NCBI GenBank assembly: GCA_018971105.1
Contig: JAGWVB010000004.1
Coordinates: 1-58,380, forward strand
Reading direction: 5' to 3'
Origin: Burkholderiales bacterium
GTDB lineage: Bacteria; Pseudomonadota; Gammaproteobacteria; Burkholderiales; Burkholderiaceae_C
DNA: 58,380 nt
The notes beneath the pieces are model-generated. The model was not told the DNA's origin, made no database searches, and was given only the letters and a program-made list of their open reading frames with translations. The translations under genes were made by a program, and so were the position numbers. This document shows, piece after piece, positions 18,067-27,076 of this stretch (the stretch's first letter is position 1; each line of letters starts with the position of its first letter).

Positions 18067-18865
18067 CACACCCCTCACGGCGTCCGCCACGGTTCGCCGC
18101 GCCCTGCTGCTCTGGGTCGCCTGCCTGGCCGGGCTGTCCCTGCCGGTGCAGGCGGCCCCGAACGCGCAGGCCCTGCTCGCGGCCAGCGACGCGATACGCA
18201 ACCCGAGCCAGCCTTTCCGGGTCACGGTGACGCTGACCGAATTCGAGAAGGGGGCGCAGGTCAATGCGACGACGCTGGTGAGCTACGCACGAACGCTGGA
18301 GAACGGCGGGCAGTTCGCGAGCCTGTTGCGCTTCGTGCTGCCGTTGCGCGACGCCGGCAAGGTGATGTTGAAGAACGGCGCCGACCTGTGGTTCTACGAT
18401 CCGGCGACGAAGGCGGCGGTGCGGATCTCGCCGCAGCAGCGATTGATGGGGCAGGCCGCCAACGGCGATGTCGTCACCGTCAATTTCGCCCGCGATTACC
18501 GCGCCAAGGTCGCGACCGAGGAGACGATCCAGGACGGCGAGCGCAAGAGCCGCGCTGCCATCAAGCTGCTGCTGACGGCGGCCGGACCCGACGCGACCTA
18601 CGGCTCGATCGAACTCTGGATCGACGCCAGGACCGAGGCCCCGCTGAAGGCGCGTTTCTTCGCCGAGTCCGGACGCCTGCTGAAGACGGCCTATTACCGC
18701 AGATTCGAGGAACAACTCGGCGCCATGCGGCCCACCGAAACCGTGATCATCGACGGATTGGAGCCACAATCGGTGACCCTCGTGCGCCTGAGCGACTATG
18801 CAGCGCGCCCTGTCCCTTCGAGCTGGTTCCAGCGCGATTTCCTGCCCCGATTCACTGCGGAATGA
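18059..18865 (+). CDS. LolA-like outer-membrane lipoprotein-sorting protein
   Basis: A 268-residue periplasmic protein with a cleavable signal peptide ending LPVQA (about residue 32). The mature part matches the LolA-like lipoprotein-sorting family (PF17131 type), including RFVLPLRDAGKVMLKNGADLWFYDP and SWFQRDFLP near the end. It should carry a hydrophobic cargo across the periplasm in a half-open barrel. Genetic coupling to the permease (8-base overlap) and to an outer-membrane protein implies a dedicated pathway. It is not the housekeeping LolA, which is shorter and located elsewhere. Confidence 0.8.
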   Translation: MLDTPLTASATVRRALLLWVACLAGLSLPVQAAPNAQALLAASDAIRNPSQPFRVTVTLTEFEKGAQVNATTLVSYARTLENGGQFASLLRFVLPLRDAGKVMLKNGADLWFYDPATKAAVRISPQQRLMGQAANGDVVTVNFARDYRAKVATEETIQDGERKSRAAIKLLLTAAGPDATYGSIELWIDARTEAPLKARFFAESGRLLKTAYYRRFEEQLGAMRPTETVIIDGLEPQSVTLVRLSDYAARPVPSSWFQRDFLPRFTAE

Positions 18866-18869
18866 CTGC

Positions 18870-20132
18870 ATGCCACGCTTGAACCCTAGCGCCCGCCTGG
18901 CCCTGCTCTCCATCGGCATCCTCGCCGCGACGGCTGCTCGCGGCGACGACCTCGATGCGCTGTCGCTCCAGTCGGCACCCGTATCGGGCCCCGCATCCGC
19001 GCTCAGCGCTGCAGTCGAACTCGCGCTGGGCCGCATCGATCAGCGCGGCGAACCGAAGGCGCAGGATGGGCGCCGCGCATCGCTCGACCTGCGCTACACG
19101 CCGCGGCTCTCCGACGCCTGGCGCGCCGGCCTGTCGGCGCGCGTCGACGACACGCATCCGGCGCCCGGGGGTCAGCACACCACGGTCGCCAGCCTGCGCG
19201 AGGCCTATCTCGGCTGGACGACCGGCGGGAGCCTGAGCTCGTTCGACATCGGCCGCATCAATCTGCGCCAGGGCCCGGCCTACGGCTACAACCCGACCGA
19301 TTATTTCCGCACCAACGCGCTGCGGACGATCCCCACCGCCGACCCGCTGATCCTGCGCCAGATGCGGCTCGGCACCGGGATGCTGCGCGCCGGGCGCCTC
19401 TGGGACGGCGGCGGCGCGACGCTGGCGCTCGCGCCCAAGCTCGCGTCCGCGCCGGATTCCAGTCCGTCCGCAGCCGACTTCGGCGCGACGAACTCGACCG
19501 ATCGGGCCCTGCTGGGCATCGATCTGCGCGCGTCCGATCGACTCAGCGGCCAAGGCTCGCTGCTCCTGAGCCGGGGCCATACGCCCATCCTCGGCCTCAG
19601 CGGCACGGCGCTGGCGGGCGACGCCGTCGTGGTCTATGGCGAATGGTCCTACGGCCGGGTGCCGACGCTGGCCGAGCAGATCCTGAATCAGGCACAGGGG
19701 ACGACGAAGGTATCGCAGGCCTCGCTCGGGCTGACCTGGACCCTGCCGGGCGGCCTCGCGCTCACGACGGAAGCCGAATACAACGGCGCCGGACTGGATC
19801 GGGCGCAGATGCAGTCGGTCCTGGCGCAGGGACCGGCCGCGTATCAGCAGTATTTCGCGCTCACGCAGCCGAGCCAGGAACTCGGATCGCGCCGCGCCTG
19901 GCTGCTGTACGCGACGCAGAAGGGCTTCGGCATCCAGCAACTCGACCTGACGGCGTTCCTGCGCAGCAACGCCGACGACCACAGCGCGCTGGCCTGGGCG
20001 GAATTGCGCTACCACTGGCCGCGCTTCGACGCGGCGCTCCAATGGCAACAGAGTTTCGGCGCCGCCGGCACCGAGTACCACGCGCTGCCTTACCGGCGCG
20101 TGGTCCAGGTGGTCGCCTCCGCCTACTTCTGA
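18870..20132 (+). CDS. Predicted outer-membrane beta-barrel protein
   Basis: A 420-residue protein with an N-terminal signal peptide (MPRL to ATAARG, about 24 residues). It shows repeated amphipathic strands such as ASLDLRYTPRLSDAWRAGLSARV and QASLGLTWTLPGGLALTTEAEY, and ends in a C-terminal Phe (VVASAYF), the usual outer-membrane assembly signal. ATG 18870 follows the LolA-like stop by 4 bases, so it is the terminal component of the ABC operon. I recognise no named family; it may be the exit or acceptor site for the cargo. Confidence 0.75.
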   Translation: MPRLNPSARLALLSIGILAATAARGDDLDALSLQSAPVSGPASALSAAVELALGRIDQRGEPKAQDGRRASLDLRYTPRLSDAWRAGLSARVDDTHPAPGGQHTTVASLREAYLGWTTGGSLSSFDIGRINLRQGPAYGYNPTDYFRTNALRTIPTADPLILRQMRLGTGMLRAGRLWDGGGATLALAPKLASAPDSSPSAADFGATNSTDRALLGIDLRASDRLSGQGSLLLSRGHTPILGLSGTALAGDAVVVYGEWSYGRVPTLAEQILNQAQGTTKVSQASLGLTWTLPGGLALTTEAEYNGAGLDRAQMQSVLAQGPAAYQQYFALTQPSQELGSRRAWLLYATQKGFGIQQLDLTAFLRSNADDHSALAWAELRYHWPRFDAALQWQQSFGAAGTEYHALPYRRVVQVVASAYF

Positions 20133-20181
20133 TGCCCTGGGACCGACGGCCGGCCGGGACCGGCCCGGCCCGGCCCGGCGC

Positions 20182-22959
20182 TCAGAGGCTCTTCATCATC
20201 GCGGCGACCTCGGCCTGCCCGGCGTAGCGGCCGCCGAGCTTGGCCAGCTGCTCCAGTTCGGTGCGCGCGCCCGCCTTGTCCCCGGTGGCCAGCAACAGCT
20301 TGGCCAGGTTGAACTGGTAGGCGGGCGTGCCGGGCGCCTTGGCAACGGCCTTGCGCTGCCACTCCAGCGCCTTCGCGAATTGCTTGTCGGCCGCCAGGAC
20401 CGTGGCCATCGTATCCATGACCACCGGATTGCCGGCCGCCAGTTGCGTCGCCCGCTCCGCCATCGTCAAGGCCTCGGGCTTGCCCTGTTTTGAAAGCACG
20501 AGCGCGAGATCGTTGAGCGTCGCGACGTTGTCCGGCCGCAGCGCGAGGACCTGGCGCAGCTTGGCCTCGGCACTGGCGTAGTCCTGGCGCGAGGTGGCTT
20601 CCGATGCGAGCAGGAACAGGAAATCGCCATCGCGCGGGTTCTGATTCAGCCATTCGGCAGCGAAGCGCTGGGCGTCGGCAGGACGGCCGGCACTGAAATA
20701 CAGCGCCTCGAGCCGAACCGCCGTCTGGCTGCTGTGATCGCGTTCCAGCGCAGCCCGGAAGGCGCGGATCGCCGGATCCCAGGCCCGCAGCTGAAACTGG
20801 ATCTCGCCTTCGGTCAGGAATCCCACCGCCTCCCGCGGCCGCTCCTGCTGGATCTGGGTCGCGATCTGCAGCGCCTCGGCCGGCCGCTTGCGCGCCAGGG
20901 CGACCTTGATCAGGCCCCGCTCGGCCAGGATCAGGTGGGGCGACATCGCCAGCGCCTTGCGCAGGTATTGCTCGGTCGTGGCGTAGTCGCTCATGCCGAA
21001 ATAGATGTCCGCCAGATTCAGCAACGGTTCCGGCGTCGACGCCGACGTCGCCGCGATCTTCTGGAACGTGCTCAGCGCCTGCTGGTTGTTGCCGCTGGCG
21101 AGCTGGGACTGACCCAGCACGGTCTGCAGGTCGAGGTTGTCCGGAATCGCCGCGACGCCGTCCTGCGCCGCCGCCAGCGCCTCGGCCGCATGGTGCAGCG
21201 TGAGCCGATAGCGCACGAGCGCCAGTCGGGATTCGGGCGCATAGGGATACTCCCGGATCGACTGCGTGAGCAGGGCCTCGACCTTGGCCGGCGCCGCGCC
21301 CGCGGCGGCACGGAGCTGGGCCAGGGCCACGCTGGCCCCGGGCTGGCCCGGCTGGCGCGCCAGCACCGCTTCGTAAAGCTTGGCCGCGTCGTCCGCCTTG
21401 CCTTCCGACCGGTCGAGATTGGCCAGGAGATCGACCGCGGCGAAGTCGGTCGGATCGATCTGGGTCGCCTTCTCGAACGCCGCGCGGGCACCGGTCATGT
21501 CCTTGCGCGCCAGCAGGATGCGGCCGCGCACGACATAGGAGCGCGCGCTCTGGGGCTCCTTGGCGACGAGATGATCGGCCGCCTTGAGCGCTCCGTCGAG
21601 ATCGCCGATCTCGGATTTGGCGCTGATCAGCGCCAAATCGGCGAGATCGCCCTTCTCGCTGCCCGCAAGCGCTTCGAGCTGCTCGAATCCGGTATCACTG
21701 CGGCCATTGGCGACCTCGGTCAGGGCCAAGGCGACATGCGCCTTTTCGTTCGCGGGATCGGCCTGCACCGCCTGCGTGTAATAGCGCTGCGCGTTGCGCA
21801 TGTCGCCCTGCTGCAGATAGGCATCCGCGCCGGCAGCCAGGGCCGCGGCGGTCGGCTTGTCCACGGTCAGCAGGGGCTGCAGGACCGTCAGGGCCTTGGC
21901 GGATTGCCCGGTCTGGAGATACGCGCGCGCCAGCAGCATCCGCGTCGACGGCACGTTGGGTGCGATCTGCACGGCCTGCCCGAGATGCAGGGTCGCCGAG
22001 GCCAGTTCGCCGGTGCGCATTTCGATGATGCCCGCCAATTGCAGCACCGGGGCGAAGGTCGGGAAGACCTTCAAGAGTTGCTGCACGTCGGAACGCGCCT
22101 TGGGTAGATCGTTCTCGAGGAGGGCGAGCTGGGTCTCGTAGAAACTCAATTCGAAACTGCGCGGCAGGTCCTTGCGCAATTCGGCGACCCGCGCCTTGAA
22201 GGCCGCGAGGTCGTTCGTCTCGGCGGCCAGCATCAGCAGCTGGACATGGGATGAGACCAGCCTGGGGTCGAGCGACAAGGACTGCTCGAAGGCCTTGGTC
22301 GCGCCCACGGAATCCGCCTTGCCCGCCTTGAGCAGTTCACCCTTGAGCTCCCAGACGCGCGGATTGTCCGCGACCTGCGCGATCAGCGCATCGACCTGCT
22401 TCAGCGCCTCGTCGATCTGGCCCTGGCCGGCCGTCAAACGCACCCGCACCATTTGCGCGTCCACGTTCGTCGGATCGAGCGCGAGGGCGGCGGCGGCGGC
22501 GGCGGCGCTGCGTTGATAGTCGCCCAGCACCGCCGCCGCGGCGGCGACTGAAGCCTTGAGCTCGGCATTCGCCTTCGGGTCCGGGAGCTGGATGTGCTCA
22601 TAGCGATCGATCACCAGCTTGGGCTGACCATTCGCGAGCAATGCGCGCGCCAGCGCCGGCTGAACCTGGTCGTCCGGGTATTTCAGCTCGGCCGCCTTCT
22701 GCAATTCAATCAACGCGCCGGACACGTCCCGGGTGCCCAGCAGCGCAGTGCCGAGCAGGAATCTGGCCTCGGCGGAATGGGGACTCTTCTGCAGCAGGGT
22801 CTTGAGTTGCAGCACGGCCGCCGCATCGTTCTTCTTGGCCAGATAGCTCTTCGCCGAAGCCAGGAGATCGGCGGAGGAATCGCTCCCGCAAGCCGGCAAT
22901 GCGACCGAAGCCACGACGATGCTCGCGATGGCCAGGATCCTGACGCAGTATGGATGCAA
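20182..22959 (-). CDS. prsT: PrsT-type TPR lipoprotein, copy 1
   Basis: A lipoprotein of 925 residues, mostly tetratricopeptide repeats (TIGR02917-like, XrtA/PEP-CTERM TPR protein). The lipobox LPAC gives lipidation at Cys24. The start is an unusual TTG (22957-22959), chosen because GGGGAGA lies just upstream and no ATG or GTG occurs before the signal helix. It follows prsK after 104 bases in the same direction. A second homologue of nearly identical length lies at 28504-31275. It is probably a periplasmic or outer-membrane scaffold for polymer export. Confidence 0.85.
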   Translation of the reverse strand: MHPYCVRILAIASIVVASVALPACGSDSSADLLASAKSYLAKKNDAAAVLQLKTLLQKSPHSAEARFLLGTALLGTRDVSGALIELQKAAELKYPDDQVQPALARALLANGQPKLVIDRYEHIQLPDPKANAELKASVAAAAAVLGDYQRSAAAAAAALALDPTNVDAQMVRVRLTAGQGQIDEALKQVDALIAQVADNPRVWELKGELLKAGKADSVGATKAFEQSLSLDPRLVSSHVQLLMLAAETNDLAAFKARVAELRKDLPRSFELSFYETQLALLENDLPKARSDVQQLLKVFPTFAPVLQLAGIIEMRTGELASATLHLGQAVQIAPNVPSTRMLLARAYLQTGQSAKALTVLQPLLTVDKPTAAALAAGADAYLQQGDMRNAQRYYTQAVQADPANEKAHVALALTEVANGRSDTGFEQLEALAGSEKGDLADLALISAKSEIGDLDGALKAADHLVAKEPQSARSYVVRGRILLARKDMTGARAAFEKATQIDPTDFAAVDLLANLDRSEGKADDAAKLYEAVLARQPGQPGASVALAQLRAAAGAAPAKVEALLTQSIREYPYAPESRLALVRYRLTLHHAAEALAAAQDGVAAIPDNLDLQTVLGQSQLASGNNQQALSTFQKIAATSASTPEPLLNLADIYFGMSDYATTEQYLRKALAMSPHLILAERGLIKVALARKRPAEALQIATQIQQERPREAVGFLTEGEIQFQLRAWDPAIRAFRAALERDHSSQTAVRLEALYFSAGRPADAQRFAAEWLNQNPRDGDFLFLLASEATSRQDYASAEAKLRQVLALRPDNVATLNDLALVLSKQGKPEALTMAERATQLAAGNPVVMDTMATVLAADKQFAKALEWQRKAVAKAPGTPAYQFNLAKLLLATGDKAGARTELEQLAKLGGRYAGQAEVAAMMKSL

Positions 22960-23063
22960 GAGTATCTCCCCGTTGAAACGGTGACGGACCGGGCACGAGG
23001 TCGCAGGTCCGGGTTGAATTGGAAAGAGGAATCGGTTTCGGATCCGGTTTCAGGCGCCAGGCA

Positions 23064-25199
23064 TCAGGCATCGACGATCGGCCTCAGGTCCGATGCCTTG
23101 CGCAATTCGAACAAAGGCATCGAAATCGTGATCACCGAACCCTGGCCGACATCGCTTTGCACGTCGATGTGGCCGCCCAGTTCCCTGATGTACAGGAAGC
23201 TTTCGTAGGAACCTATCCCCATCCCGCTGGCCTTGGTCGAATTGAAGGGGCGGAACAGGCGCGTGCGTATGAAATCGGCGCTCATCCCGACCCCCGTGTC
23301 CTCGACCACGACCAGTGCACTGCCGGACTTCTGCAGCAGCTGGACGCGTATGCGGCCGCCCGGCGGTGTCGCGTCGATGGCATTCTGGACCACGTGGCCG
23401 ATGACCCTTTCCAGGCGCAACTCATGGCCGCGGGTGGCGACCGGGTCGACGACCTCGAGCTCGATCTCGCGTCCGCGCTGGTGCGCGGACTCGGCTATGC
23501 GCTGCAGGATGGGCGTCAATTCGACCCCCGCGACGATGCCGGTGGGGCGCTCGCCCTCGCGCAGCTGCGCCATCATCTGACGCATCTTGTCGAGCGAGCT
23601 CTCGACCGTGGCCAGCATGTCCTGCTGGAACTCGGGCTTGTCGCGGTGGCGCTCGGCGTTCTTCATCATCAGCGAGAGCTGCGTGATGATGTTCTTGAGA
23701 TCGTGGACGACGAAGGCCGACATGCGGTTGAAGGCGTCGAACTTGCGCGCTTCGAGCAGCGCCTCGGTCGCATTCATCTGGGCCAGGAAACCGGCCGCCT
23801 GTCGCGCCGCGGTCTTGAGCAGGTCGCGCACCTCCCAGTTCAGCTCCAGCGGCGTGCGCGGCTGGGCGAGCACGACGAAGCCCAGCATCTCGTCGGCGAC
23901 GAGCAGCGGCACCGCGAGCCAGGCCGATTCGAGCTTGAGCAGCCAGGCCGGGATGACGGCCGCCTCTTCCGCGGGCAGGCCGCCTTCGTGCGCGGCATCG
24001 ACGTCGACGATCCAATGCCGCTCGCGGATGAATGCGCAGAACGGCGAGTCGACCGGCTCCTGCACCGGGGGCTGCGCCATGTTCCAGGCCGCCGAGGGCA
24101 TGTAGCGGTCGTCGCCCAGGGCCTTGAACCAGAGGCAGCCGGCGGGGCATTCGACCATGTCGGCGAGGCCGCGCACGACCAGGGCGCTGACGCCCTGCGG
24201 GCCGCCCTTGGTCGACAGCATCGATGTGAAGCGCAGCCATTCCAGCCGGTAGTCGTAGCGATAGCTCAGGAAATGCTTGCTCAGGAACACGCGCACGCGC
24301 GCGCGCAGCGAGCCCGAGAAGATCAGCAGCGTGAGCCCGAGCATGGCGATGAACAGCAGCGCCACCTGCAGCGCACCGCCCCAGGTGCCGCCGAAGAAGC
24401 GCACGTAATAGCCGGCGCCGGCGATGAACAGCAGGTACAGGCCGATGAGCAGCAGCGAGACCGAGTAGAAGACCGCCGTCGACGACACCTGCACGCGCGC
24501 GAGCCAGCGCGTGTGCCGGCGCGATGCCATCAGCAGCAGCACCACCGTCACGGCGTGGACGAGGCCGCGCGCGCCCAGCGCGTCGCCATCGAAGACCCCG
24601 AACATCATCGCCTGCGAGTAAAGGTAGATGTCGTAGGCGAACAGGCAGCCCAGTGCCAGGCACAGCGGCTTTGCGCCCCAGCGCGTGGATTCGGCCTGGT
24701 TGCGGAACAGCTGTTCGACCAGCACCAGGCCCAGGACCGACCAGCCGAGCTGGCAGGCGACGAGCAGCCGCACGGCCAGGCGCGAATCGTCGGCCACCGC
24801 ACCGAGGTAGAGATTGGCGCCGGCGCCGACGACGATGAGCGCGAGCAGCGCCATCGCGTCCCAGCGCCGCCAGGCCGCGCTCCGGTCCAGCGGCCGGCGC
24901 AGCAGGCTGAGCATGAAGACGACCCAGGCCGCATAGCGCGCCTGGTCGAACATCAGGTTGAGATGCCAGGGCAGGATCTTGGTCGACCACTGGTCGAGCA
25001 GGCCGGTCACGCCCCAGGCGACGGTGGCGAGCACCGCCGCCATGAAGCTGAAGGCCGACACGCCGACCGGCCTCTTCAGCAGCCCGGTGCGCCAGAGGTA
25101 GATCGCGTAGGCCGCATGGCTCAGGGCAACAAGTCCGTAGCCGACCAGCGCCAGACCGACGGCCAAACCGCTTGCATCGCCCGACATCAGACCATACAT
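23064..25199 (-). CDS. prsK: PrsK sensor histidine kinase
   Basis: A 711-residue XrtA/PEP-CTERM-system kinase. The N-terminal third has about eight membrane helices, then a GAF-like sensing region (about residues 315-475). A dimerisation/phosphoacceptor segment FVVHDLKNIITQLS has the likely His499, and the HATPase domain includes NAIDATPPGG, VVEDTGVGM and GMGIGSY. The partner is PrsR, encoded beyond the divergent sugar transferase. The usual collinear prsK-prsR order is broken here. ATG 25199 is used; an internal ATG at 25184 is possible. Confidence 0.92.
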   Translation of the reverse strand: MYGLMSGDASGLAVGLALVGYGLVALSHAAYAIYLWRTGLLKRPVGVSAFSFMAAVLATVAWGVTGLLDQWSTKILPWHLNLMFDQARYAAWVVFMLSLLRRPLDRSAAWRRWDAMALLALIVVGAGANLYLGAVADDSRLAVRLLVACQLGWSVLGLVLVEQLFRNQAESTRWGAKPLCLALGCLFAYDIYLYSQAMMFGVFDGDALGARGLVHAVTVVLLLMASRRHTRWLARVQVSSTAVFYSVSLLLIGLYLLFIAGAGYYVRFFGGTWGGALQVALLFIAMLGLTLLIFSGSLRARVRVFLSKHFLSYRYDYRLEWLRFTSMLSTKGGPQGVSALVVRGLADMVECPAGCLWFKALGDDRYMPSAAWNMAQPPVQEPVDSPFCAFIRERHWIVDVDAAHEGGLPAEEAAVIPAWLLKLESAWLAVPLLVADEMLGFVVLAQPRTPLELNWEVRDLLKTAARQAAGFLAQMNATEALLEARKFDAFNRMSAFVVHDLKNIITQLSLMMKNAERHRDKPEFQQDMLATVESSLDKMRQMMAQLREGERPTGIVAGVELTPILQRIAESAHQRGREIELEVVDPVATRGHELRLERVIGHVVQNAIDATPPGGRIRVQLLQKSGSALVVVEDTGVGMSADFIRTRLFRPFNSTKASGMGIGSYESFLYIRELGGHIDVQSDVGQGSVITISMPLFELRKASDLRPIVDA

Positions 25200-25492
25200 T
25201 CTGCCGGGTCACTTGTGAAATCAGGGAGGCGACGATCGTACTGCCGCGGCCCCCGGCCGCCGCTGCGACGGCCCTCGTGACCTCGACAAAAGACCCGAAA
25301 GGGCAAATTTCTCACCCTCATCCGTTCCTATCTCACGCGCCCCCCTGAAGCAGGGGTTGCTGCGCGCGGCGGCGCCTCCTTACAGTTCGCCCATCGCGTC
25401 ACGAGTGTCGATATTTTTGACAGATCCGTGACCCTCAACCGTCGGAATCCGCCGTGCCTGCAGGCCGCGGAATCGGGCCGTCAGGAGCAAGA
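25200..25492. promoter_or_regulatory. Divergent control region of prsK and the sugar transferase
   Basis: A 293-bp region with a lower GC stretch around 25285-25330 and 25405-25425. A perfect -35-like TTGACA occurs at 25417-25422 on the plus strand, but no -10 is found at proper spacing. AGGAG at 25483-25487 is the ribosome site of the sugar transferase. A weak GG-N10-GC match points toward prsK. Confidence 0.4.
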
Positions 25493-26881
25493 ATGATTCG
25501 ATCCGTCAGCCACTTCGTGCGTCGAACGGGCCTGGGCAGCGCGCTGGTCGACGCCCTGGTGGTGATGGCCGCGGTGATCGCCGCCGTGCTGCTGCGCTCG
25601 GGCCGCATCGACGATCTCGTCCCGGTGGCCGGCACGCGCGGCTTCTCGCTCGCCGCCGGCATCTTCTTCATCAACACGGCAAGCGGCTTCTACGAGTCGA
25701 GCGGCCATCGCCGCACGCTGCGCCAGATGCTGCTGCGCTCGGCCGTGGCCCTGGCGCTGGCGCTGCCGCTGACCTACCTGGTGCTCTCGCTGATGCCGGG
25801 CGGCATCGGCCAGCACATGTCGGTGTCGATCGCGGCGATGATCGGCGTCGCCGCAGTGATCGTGCACCGGGGCTACGAGGCGGCCTCGTCGGCCGCCCGC
25901 GCCGGCGCCCGCAGCCGCGTGCTCGTGTTCGGCTCGGGCGAGGCGGCGCGCCTGGTCGGCAACACGATCCGCAGCGCCGACCCCAATGTCGAGATCGTCG
26001 GCTATTTCGCCGGCCCGAACGAGAAGGAGTCGGCGGTTCCCGGCGAACTGCTGCTGCCGTCCACGCTGTCGCTGCTGGAGACGGCGCGCCAGCGCCAGGT
26101 CGACGAGATCGTCGTTGCGCTGACCGAGCGCCGCGCCGGCAGCATGCCGCTGCGCGAACTGCTGGACTGCAAGCTCCAGGGCATCAAGGTCTACGACATC
26201 AATTCGCATTTCGAGAAGCGCCTGGGGCAGATCCGCATCGATTACGTCTACGCCGGCTGGCTCATCTTCGGCGACGGCTTCAACCAGGGGCTGGCGCGCA
26301 CGGCGGTGAAGCGGCTGTTCGACATCGTCTGCGCCTCGCTGCTGATCCTGCTGTCCTCGCCGCTGATGCTGCTGGCGGCGATCGCGATCCGGCTCGAGAG
26401 CCGCGGCTCGGTGATCTACCGCCAGGAGCGCGTGGGCATGTCGGGCGAGAACTTCGTCGTCATCAAGTTCCGCAGCATGCGCATCGATGCCGAGAAGGAC
26501 GGCAAGCCGCGCTGGGCCACCGCCGGCGACAACCGCATCACGCGCGTCGGCCGCATCATCCGCAAGACGCGCATCGACGAGCTGCCCCAGCTCTTCAGCG
26601 TGCTGCGCGGCGAGATGAGCCTGGTCGGGCCGCGCCCCGAGCGGCCGTTCTTCGTCGATCAGCTGACGCAGGAGATCCCGTTCTACTCGGTGCGCCACAG
26701 CGTCAAGCCCGGCGTCACCGGCTGGGCCCAGGTGCGCTACCAGTACGGGGCCTCGATCGAGGACTCGCAGGAAAAGCTGCAATACGACCTCTATTACGTC
26801 AAGAACCACACGCTACTGTTCGATCTGCGCATCCTGTGGCAGACGGTCAGCGTGGTCCTCACCGGCAAGGGCGCGCATTAG
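25493..26881 (+). CDS. XrtA-system undecaprenyl-phosphate sugar transferase
   Basis: A 462-residue polyprenyl glycosylphosphotransferase (TIGR03013 type), which starts EPS repeat-unit assembly by transferring a sugar-1-phosphate to undecaprenyl phosphate. It has several N-terminal membrane helices, then a CoA/nucleotide-binding-like middle domain (RVLVFGSGEAARLVG). The C-terminal bacterial sugar-transferase domain contains KRLFDIVCA, IYRQERVGMSGENFVVIKFRSM and DELPQLFSVLRGEMSLVGPRPE. ATG 25493 is preceded by AGGAG at good distance; an upstream GTG lacks support. Confidence 0.93.
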   Translation: MIRSVSHFVRRTGLGSALVDALVVMAAVIAAVLLRSGRIDDLVPVAGTRGFSLAAGIFFINTASGFYESSGHRRTLRQMLLRSAVALALALPLTYLVLSLMPGGIGQHMSVSIAAMIGVAAVIVHRGYEAASSAARAGARSRVLVFGSGEAARLVGNTIRSADPNVEIVGYFAGPNEKESAVPGELLLPSTLSLLETARQRQVDEIVVALTERRAGSMPLRELLDCKLQGIKVYDINSHFEKRLGQIRIDYVYAGWLIFGDGFNQGLARTAVKRLFDIVCASLLILLSSPLMLLAAIAIRLESRGSVIYRQERVGMSGENFVVIKFRSMRIDAEKDGKPRWATAGDNRITRVGRIIRKTRIDELPQLFSVLRGEMSLVGPRPERPFFVDQLTQEIPFYSVRHSVKPGVTGWAQVRYQYGASIEDSQEKLQYDLYYVKNHTLLFDLRILWQTVSVVLTGKGAH

Positions 26882-27076
26882 GCGCCGCGGGCCGCAGCGG
26901 CAAGGCGACTTTGCGCGCAGCCCTGCACGCTGCGGGCCCGATCGAACCGGGCCCGACGTTGACGGCGGCGTCGCCGCTCTGCAACATCGAGCCGCGCCCG
27001 GCTTCCTGGCGCCCCGCCTACACCTGCCGATGAACGCCGCCCCAGCCCCGTACGCCGCCTTGCGCCCCACCGCCCC

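Noticed and set aside
20133-20181. GC-rich CCGGCC repeats between convergent genes as a terminator
   Set aside because: There is no stable unique stem and no T tract.
25280-25312. Sigma-54-like GG-N10-GC element directed toward prsK
   Set aside because: Only the GG and TTTGC positions fit; the -24 box lacks TGGCAC. Too weak to call.
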